NCBI RefSeq assembly: GCF_035492295.1 | Contig: NZ_DATJJK010000140.1 | Coordinates: 1 to 37,546, forward strand | Direction: 5' to 3' | Source of the DNA: Acidisoma sp035492295 | Lineage (GTDB): Bacteria; Pseudomonadota; Alphaproteobacteria; Acetobacterales; Acetobacteraceae | DNA: 37,546 bases | In this document: in pieces, positions 33,133 through 37,546 of the stretch | Layout: each line of letters opens with the position of its first letter | Numbering within the stretch: position 1 is the first letter of the stretch | The notes under the pieces: model-generated | Databases searched by the model: none | Told to the model about the DNA's origin: nothing | Seen by the model: the letters and a program-made list of their open reading frames with translations, nothing else | Program-made: the position numbers and the translations under genes

Positions 33133-33891
33133 ATGCTCGAAATCAAAGGTCTCACCGCCAGCATCGACGGCAAGGAAATCCTCCGTGGGATCGACCTCAC
33201 CATTCCCCCCGGCGAAGTGCATGCTGTGATGGGCCCGAACGGCGCCGGCAAATCGACGCTGTCCTATGTGCTTTCAGGCCGTGAAGGCTATGAGGTGACG
33301 GGTGGCACCGCGACCTTCTTCGGCCAGGACATTCTCGCCATGGAGCCGGAAGAGCGTGCCGTCGCGGGCATTTTTCTTGCCTTTCAATATCCGGTGGAGC
33401 TGCCGGGTGTCGGCAACGCGAATTTCCTGCGGACCGCGCTGAACGCGCTGCGCCGTGCGCGCGGCGAGGGTGAACTCGACGCCGTGCAGTTCCTCAAGCA
33501 GGCGCGTGCGGCGGTGAAGAAGCTCGCCATGACGGAAGACATGCTGAAGCGCAACGTCAATGTCGGCTTCTCGGGTGGCGAGAAGAAGCGCAACGAAATT
33601 TTGCAGATGGCGTTGCTGCAGCCGAAGCTGGCGCTTCTCGACGAGACCGACAGCGGCCTTGACATCGATGCGCTGCGCGTCGTGGCGGATGGCGTGAACG
33701 CCCAGCGTGGCCCGGATTTCTCGGCTCTTGTGATCACCCATTATCAGCGCCTCCTCGATTACATCGTGCCCGATCATGTCCATGTGCTGGCGGCCGGACG
33801 CATTATCCGTTCCGGCGGCCCGGAGCTCGCCCGCGAGCTGGAATCCGAGGGCTATGCCGGCATCATCGGCGAGGCGGCGGAGGCGGCATAA
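33133..33891 (+). CDS. sufC: SufC ATPase of the Fe-S assembly complex
   Basis: This 252-residue ABC-type ATPase powers SufBC2D. The Walker A motif is GPNGAGKST (34-42), the signature FSGGEKKRNE is near residue 148, the Walker B motif is LALLDETDSGLD, and the switch His is in VITHYQRLL. It is soluble and has no membrane partner, unlike transport ABC proteins. AAAGG lies upstream. Its TAA stop shares a base with the sufD ATG (TAATG), so translation is coupled. Confidence 0.97.
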   Translation: MLEIKGLTASIDGKEILRGIDLTIPPGEVHAVMGPNGAGKSTLSYVLSGREGYEVTGGTATFFGQDILAMEPEERAVAGIFLAFQYPVELPGVGNANFLRTALNALRRARGEGELDAVQFLKQARAAVKKLAMTEDMLKRNVNVGFSGGEKKRNEILQMALLQPKLALLDETDSGLDIDALRVVADGVNAQRGPDFSALVITHYQRLLDYIVPDHVHVLAAGRIIRSGGPELARELESEGYAGIIGEAAEAA

Positions 33892-35186
33892 TGCAGGCCG
33901 TGAAAGAACAGCAGACGGGCGAGGCCCTGACGGGCTTCCTGGCCCGGTATGAGGGTTTGCGGACACAGCTTCCGGGGGGTGCCGACGCCCGCGAAGCCGC
34001 TGCCGCCGTGTTGCGGGAACGCGGCCTGCCGACGCCGAAGGAAGAGGCTTGGCACTTCACCAACCTCAAATCCTTTGCCGGCCTCGGTTTCTCCGAGCCG
34101 GTGACGGATTTGGCTGCCGGGGCCGAGCTTCTGGCCCTGTTGCCCAAGGTTGAGGGGCCGCGCCTTGTCCTGGTGGACGGGCACTTCCGCCCCGATCTTT
34201 CGGTGCTGCCGGAGAGCATGTCCGTCCAGTCATTCGCCGAAACACACACGTTTGGCGCCTTGCCGCGCCCGGGCCGGGACCGTGTGGTGGCGCTCAACAC
34301 CATGCTCGCCGAAGACGGTGTGGTGATCGAAGTGCCAGACGGTGTGGATGCAGGCTTTGTGATGCTGGCGCAACTCACCAGCGGCACGCATCGTCGCGTG
34401 GCAAGCCATCCGCGCCATCGCATCCGCCTTGGCGCAGGGGCGAAGCTGGTGATCCTCGAAGTGTCAGCCGGGCTCGGCGAATATCTCAACAATCCGGTAC
34501 TTGAGATCGAAGTGGCCGAGGGTGCGCACCTCACCCACGGCCGCCTGCAGAAGGATTCGGATAAGGCGTTTCATCTCGCCACTGTCTATGCGGATACGGC
34601 AGCCGGCGGCGTCTATGACTGCTTTTCCCTCGCCCTTGGCGCACGGCTCGGGCGGACGGAAATCCATGCGCGCCTCGGCGGGGAGCAGGCGGCGGTGCAT
34701 CTGAACGCCGCCCAGATCATGGGTGGCACCCAGGTGAGTGATTTCACGACGGCCATTCTGCACGACGCGCCGAATTGCCCATCCCGCCAGACGGTGAAAT
34801 CGGTTTTGACCGGTAAGGCCCGCGCCGTGTTCCAGGGCCGTATCGAGGTCGCACGGGTGGCCCAGAAGACCGACGGCTACCAGATGAATCAGGCCCTGCT
34901 GCTCTCGCCGGATGCCGAGATCAACAGCAAACCAGAGCTTGAAATCTATGCCGACGACGTGAAGTGCAGCCATGGCGCGACGGTCGGTGCGCTCGACCCC
35001 GAACAGCTCTTCTATCTCCGCAGCCGTGGCGTGCCGGCGGATGCCGCGCGCATGATCCTGGTGCGCGCCTTCCTGACCGACGCCTTCGAGGCGGTGGCGC
35101 ATGAGGGCCTGCGGCAGGTCTTCGAAGATGCGGTGGAGCAGTGGTGGATGACGACCGGCAAGAACGCGGAGGCCCCTGCGGCATGA
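33891..35186 (+). CDS. sufD: Fe-S scaffold subunit SufD
   Basis: This 431-residue protein is the paralogue of SufB in the SufBC2D complex. The N-terminal segment LPTPKEEAWHFTNLKSF and the C-terminal beta-helix and helical region LEIYADDVKCSHGATVGALDPEQLFYLRSRGV are family hallmarks; the His in KCSHG corresponds to the residue that helps bind the nascent cluster and iron. Overlaps join it to sufC (one base) and sufS (ATGA at 35183-35186). Confidence 0.96.
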   Translation: MQAVKEQQTGEALTGFLARYEGLRTQLPGGADAREAAAAVLRERGLPTPKEEAWHFTNLKSFAGLGFSEPVTDLAAGAELLALLPKVEGPRLVLVDGHFRPDLSVLPESMSVQSFAETHTFGALPRPGRDRVVALNTMLAEDGVVIEVPDGVDAGFVMLAQLTSGTHRRVASHPRHRIRLGAGAKLVILEVSAGLGEYLNNPVLEIEVAEGAHLTHGRLQKDSDKAFHLATVYADTAAGGVYDCFSLALGARLGRTEIHARLGGEQAAVHLNAAQIMGGTQVSDFTTAILHDAPNCPSRQTVKSVLTGKARAVFQGRIEVARVAQKTDGYQMNQALLLSPDAEINSKPELEIYADDVKCSHGATVGALDPEQLFYLRSRGVPADAARMILVRAFLTDAFEAVAHEGLRQVFEDAVEQWWMTTGKNAEAPAA

Positions 35187-36427
35187 ATGCAATTCCGGGG
35201 CGCGCAGCTTTCGATGTGAGCCGGGTGCGGGCGGATTTCCCGATCCTGAACCAGACGGTGCGGGGCAAGAAGCTTGTCTTCCTCGATAGCGGCGCTTCGG
35301 CGCAGAAGCCCCGGGTCGTGATCGACGCCATGCGTGACGCGATGGAAATGCAGTATGCGAATGTCCATCGTGGTGCTCATTGGATGAGCGAGCGCACGAC
35401 GGAAGCGTTTGAGGCGGCGCGGGATTCGGCCGCGCGTCTCATGAATGCATCCTCGCGGGACCAGATTGTCTTCACCCGCAACAGTACGGAAGCGATGAAC
35501 CTGGTTGCCCATAGCTATGGGCGCGGGGTGATGAAGCCGGGCCAAGCGGTGGTGATTTCTGAGATGGAGCACCATTCGAACATCGTCCCGTGGCAGCTGC
35601 TGCGGGATTCCCACGGCATCGAGTTGCGCGTCGCCCGCGTGACCGATGCCGGCGAGTTGGACATGGAGCAGCTCGAGCGCCTGCTGGCGGACGGAAAGGT
35701 GGGACTTGTCTCCATCACCCATATGTCGAACGTGCTCGGCACCTACACGCCGGCCGAGCGGATCATTCAGATCGCCCATGCCCATGGCGCCAAGGTCCTG
35801 CTGGACGGTAGCCAGGCCATCGTGCATCGGCGCGTGGACGTGGCAGCGCTGGACGTCGATTTCTATGCCTGGACCGGCCACAAGCTTTACGGGCCGACAG
35901 GCATCGGCGTATTGTATGGAAAGGCCGAGTTACTGGAGGCGATGCCGCCCTTCATGGGGGGCGGGGACATGATCTCCTCCGTCACCTTCGAGCGCTCGAC
36001 CTGGGCACGGGTGCCGCACAAATTTGAGGCCGGCACACCCGCGATCCTGGAAGGGATCGGGCTCGATGCCGCCATCCACTATGTGGAAGGCATCGGCTAT
36101 GAGGCGATCGCCGCCCATGAGCAGGTTTTGACCGAGCATGCGCTGGCGAAGCTCGCAACGATCGATGGGCTGCATATCCTTGGCCGCGCGCAGGACAGGG
36201 GTGGCGTGATTTCCTTCACATTGGACGGCGCCCATGCGCATGATGTAGCGACGCTGCTCGACCAGTCGGGCATCGCCGTTCGGGCGGGGCATCATTGCGC
36301 CGAACCCTTGATGCATCGCTTCGGCGTGGATAGCACGGCACGTGCAACCTTCGGCGTCTACACGACGGCGGGGGAGATTGATTTCCTGGCCGAGACGCTC
36401 GGCCGCATCAAGGCGTTTTTCGCCTGA
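35183..36427 (+). CDS. sufS: Cysteine desulfurase SufS
   Basis: This 414-residue PLP enzyme takes sulfur from L-cysteine as a persulfide for Fe-S assembly. The start is fixed by the ATGA overlap with sufD. The PLP lysine is Lys234 (AWTGHKLYGPTGIG) and the persulfide cysteine is Cys372 in VRAGHHCAEPLMHRF, the type II (SufS/CsdA) form. EMEHHSNIVPW near 128 is also diagnostic. No sufE or sufU partner is in the window; such an activator must be elsewhere or unneeded. The stop shares a base with an ATG of the next frame. Confidence 0.96.
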   Translation: MNAIPGRAAFDVSRVRADFPILNQTVRGKKLVFLDSGASAQKPRVVIDAMRDAMEMQYANVHRGAHWMSERTTEAFEAARDSAARLMNASSRDQIVFTRNSTEAMNLVAHSYGRGVMKPGQAVVISEMEHHSNIVPWQLLRDSHGIELRVARVTDAGELDMEQLERLLADGKVGLVSITHMSNVLGTYTPAERIIQIAHAHGAKVLLDGSQAIVHRRVDVAALDVDFYAWTGHKLYGPTGIGVLYGKAELLEAMPPFMGGGDMISSVTFERSTWARVPHKFEAGTPAILEGIGLDAAIHYVEGIGYEAIAAHEQVLTEHALAKLATIDGLHILGRAQDRGGVISFTLDGAHAHDVATLLDQSGIAVRAGHHCAEPLMHRFGVDSTARATFGVYTTAGEIDFLAETLGRIKAFFA

Positions 36428-36447
36428 TGCGGGAACAGGAGGAGATG

Positions 36448-36846
36448 ATGGTGGACCAGTCACCCAAGTTCGACGGCGCGGAGGATCAGGCCGTGCATCA
36501 CGCCTGGACACCCGATGGCGAGGTGGCGCCGCCGGCCCCCCTGCATATCAGCGAGGATGCGATCGTCGAGGCGATTTCCACGGTCTATGACCCGGAAATC
36601 CCGGTGAACATCTATGAGCTTGGGCTGATCTACGCCGTCGACATCTCTGACGATGGCAAGATCAAGGTCGAGATGACCCTGACCGCTCCCGGCTGCCCAT
36701 CGGCCCAGGAATTGCCGGTAATGGTGCGAGAAGCGATCATGGCGGTGCCGGGCGTGACGGAATGCGATGTCGAGACCGTGTGGGATCCGCCCTGGGATAT
36801 GAGCCGGATGAGTGACGAGGCGCGCCTCGCCATGAATATGTTCTGA
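36448..36846 (+). CDS. sufT: SufT, MIP18/DUF59-family Fe-S maturation protein
   Basis: Two consecutive ATGs (36445, 36448) follow AGGAGGAG at 36437-36444; the second has the better spacing, giving 132 residues. A further ATG at 36427 overlaps the sufS stop. After a variable acidic N-terminus, the DUF59 domain (about 34-132) has AISTVYDPEIPVNIYELGLIY (DPE at 48-50), a conserved Cys83 in LTAPGCPSAQ, and the closing VWDPPWDMSRMSDEARL. The family helps mature Fe-S proteins when demand is high. It sits between sufS and sufA. Confidence 0.93.
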   Translation: MVDQSPKFDGAEDQAVHHAWTPDGEVAPPAPLHISEDAIVEAISTVYDPEIPVNIYELGLIYAVDISDDGKIKVEMTLTAPGCPSAQELPVMVREAIMAVPGVTECDVETVWDPPWDMSRMSDEARLAMNMF

Positions 36847-36861
36847 GTGAAGGAGCCTGAA

Positions 36862-37245
36862 ATGAGCCAGACGACTGAGACCGGTTCTGCCTCTCCGAAG
36901 CCTGCGCGCCGGGCCCTGCCGCCGCTGATGCGCCTGTCGGATGCCGCGGCTGCCCGCCTCGCGGCCCTCTATGCCAGCGGTCAGCAGGGCAAATTGCTGA
37001 AGATCTCCGTGGGCACCAAGGGCTGTTCGGGCCTCTCCTATGACATGGATTTCGTCGATGCTGCAGGGCCGGGGGATGAGGTCGTCACCGATAACGGCCA
37101 GACCGTTCTGGTCGACCGCAAGGCAAGCCTGTTCCTGATCGGGACGGAGATGGACTACAAGGTCGAGAAGTTGTCCGCCGGTTTCACCTTCACCAATCCG
37201 AACGAAAAGGGCCGCTGCGGCTGCGGCGAGAGTTTTTACGTCTGA
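36862..37245 (+). CDS. sufA: A-type Fe-S carrier SufA (IscA family)
   Basis: The ATG at 36862 has AGGAG seven bases upstream; a GTG at 36847 is in frame but overlaps the ribosome-binding site. This 127-residue A-type carrier receives clusters from SufBC2D and passes them to target enzymes. The three ligand cysteines are Cys55 (KGCSGLSY), Cys119 and Cys121 (GRCGCGESF). An N-terminal extension of about 20 residues rich in Ala and Pro precedes the fold. It is the last gene of the suf operon and is followed by a strong terminator. Confidence 0.95.
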   Translation: MSQTTETGSASPKPARRALPPLMRLSDAAAARLAALYASGQQGKLLKISVGTKGCSGLSYDMDFVDAAGPGDEVVTDNGQTVLVDRKASLFLIGTEMDYKVEKLSAGFTFTNPNEKGRCGCGESFYV

Positions 37246-37271
37246 TCCGCGCGCCGCTGCGGCCTTGCTTG

Positions 37272-37304
37272 AAACGCCGCTCCGGTCCCCGGGGCGGCGT
37301 TTTT
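37272..37304 (+). terminator. Rho-independent terminator of the suf operon
   Basis: A 12-bp stem with one G-U pair, AAACGCCGCTCC / GGGGCGGCGTTT, with loop GGTCCCC, is followed by TT. It lies 26 bases after the sufA stop. The other side begins with AAA, so on the minus strand it may also end the VOC-family gene. Confidence 0.88.
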
Positions 37305-37546
37305 CATGGCGCCGGCTGGATGAGATCCCAGCGATTGCCACAGCAATCGAGGAAGACGGCAACCGACCCATAGGCCTCGTTCCGTGGGCCTTCCTCGAAG
37401 ACTACGCCGCGGGCGAGTAAGGTCGCGTGATCGCGCGCCAGATTATCCGTGTGCATGACGAAGATCACGCGGCTGCCGGCCTGACGGCCGACGAGGTCAA
37501 TCTGCGCCGGTGCACTGGGAAGCGCCAGGCGAAGTGCCGTGCCGCC
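37304..37546 (-). CDS. VOC-family (glyoxalase-like) protein, N-terminus cut by window edge
   Basis: A minus-strand frame open to the window edge gives 80 visible C-terminal residues. It contains RVIFVMHTDNLARDHATLLARGVVFEEGPRNEAYGSVAVF, followed by LDCCGNRWDLIQ, the typical second half of a VOC-superfamily domain (betaalphabetabetabeta unit). The Glu of FEEGPR and the GNRWDLIQ end are usual for the small stand-alone members that bind metals or antibiotics or isomerise metabolites. The function is not assigned. It is convergent with sufA. The missing N-terminus lies beyond the window. Confidence 0.85.
   Translation of the reverse strand, partial: GGTALRLALPSAPAQIDLVGRQAGSRVIFVMHTDNLARDHATLLARGVVFEEGPRNEAYGSVAVFLDCCGNRWDLIQPAP

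Noticed and set aside
35374..35395. Third copy of the left-end palindrome inside sufS (GGTGCTCATTGGATGAGCG)
   Set aside because: Only the inner arms match, the spacer differs, and the bases encode a conserved part of SufS, so it is chance.

Overview
The window comes from a high-G+C alphaproteobacterial chromosome. The gene set and protein styles fit Rhodospirillales/Acetobacteraceae best, but only the class is safe from sequence alone. Evidence for the class is the Lrp / trxB / LsrB-type LysR neighbourhood, a GTTC-N7-GTTC LexA box beside uvrA and ssb, a suf operon led by an Rrf2 regulator, and rluD divergent from a small one-helix membrane protein.

Positions 1-2195 are accessory DNA next to an elongator tRNA-Met (2196-2270, minus strand). 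They hold five small plus-strand genes, each overlapping the next by ATGA, with none recognised. Two of these genes carry the same 23-bp palindrome, in frame and in opposite orientation. A visibly A+T-richer NYN-domain nuclease gene with a hairpin on each side follows. A cluster of short direct and inverted repeats then lies just before the tRNA and its terminator. This looks like one end of an integrated element, although no integrase is in view.

Positions 2300-17300 are ordinary chromosome, mostly on the minus strand. In order they hold a metallophosphoesterase, mnmA, nth, an LsrB-type regulator, trxB, a divergent Lrp/AsnC regulator, gpsA, an OmpW-like porin, an M23 peptidase convergent with and overlapping a YdcF-like protein, a small secreted protein, a short Hsp70, an SDR lacking the catalytic Tyr, a two-CBS protein and uvrA. 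uvrA and ssb are divergent, with a LexA box between them.

Positions 17650-31000 hold ssb, a TPR-like diguanylate cyclase, a CLC antiporter, a bifunctional mannose-1-phosphate guanylyltransferase, two tandem MFS transporters, rluD, a small membrane protein, a DUF445 protein, a DenD-like epimerase, a small membrane protein and an agmatinase-family hydrolase.

Positions 31100-37300 form a compact Fe-S assembly operon: Rrf2 regulator, sufB, sufC, sufD, sufS, sufT and sufA, with overlaps or very short gaps and a strong terminator after sufA. No sufE or sufU lies in the window. A truncated VOC-family gene runs off the right edge.

The strongest candidate for something undescribed is the left-end cassette with its paired in-frame palindromes and the hairpin-flanked NYN gene. 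No CRISPR array, rRNA or insertion sequence was seen.
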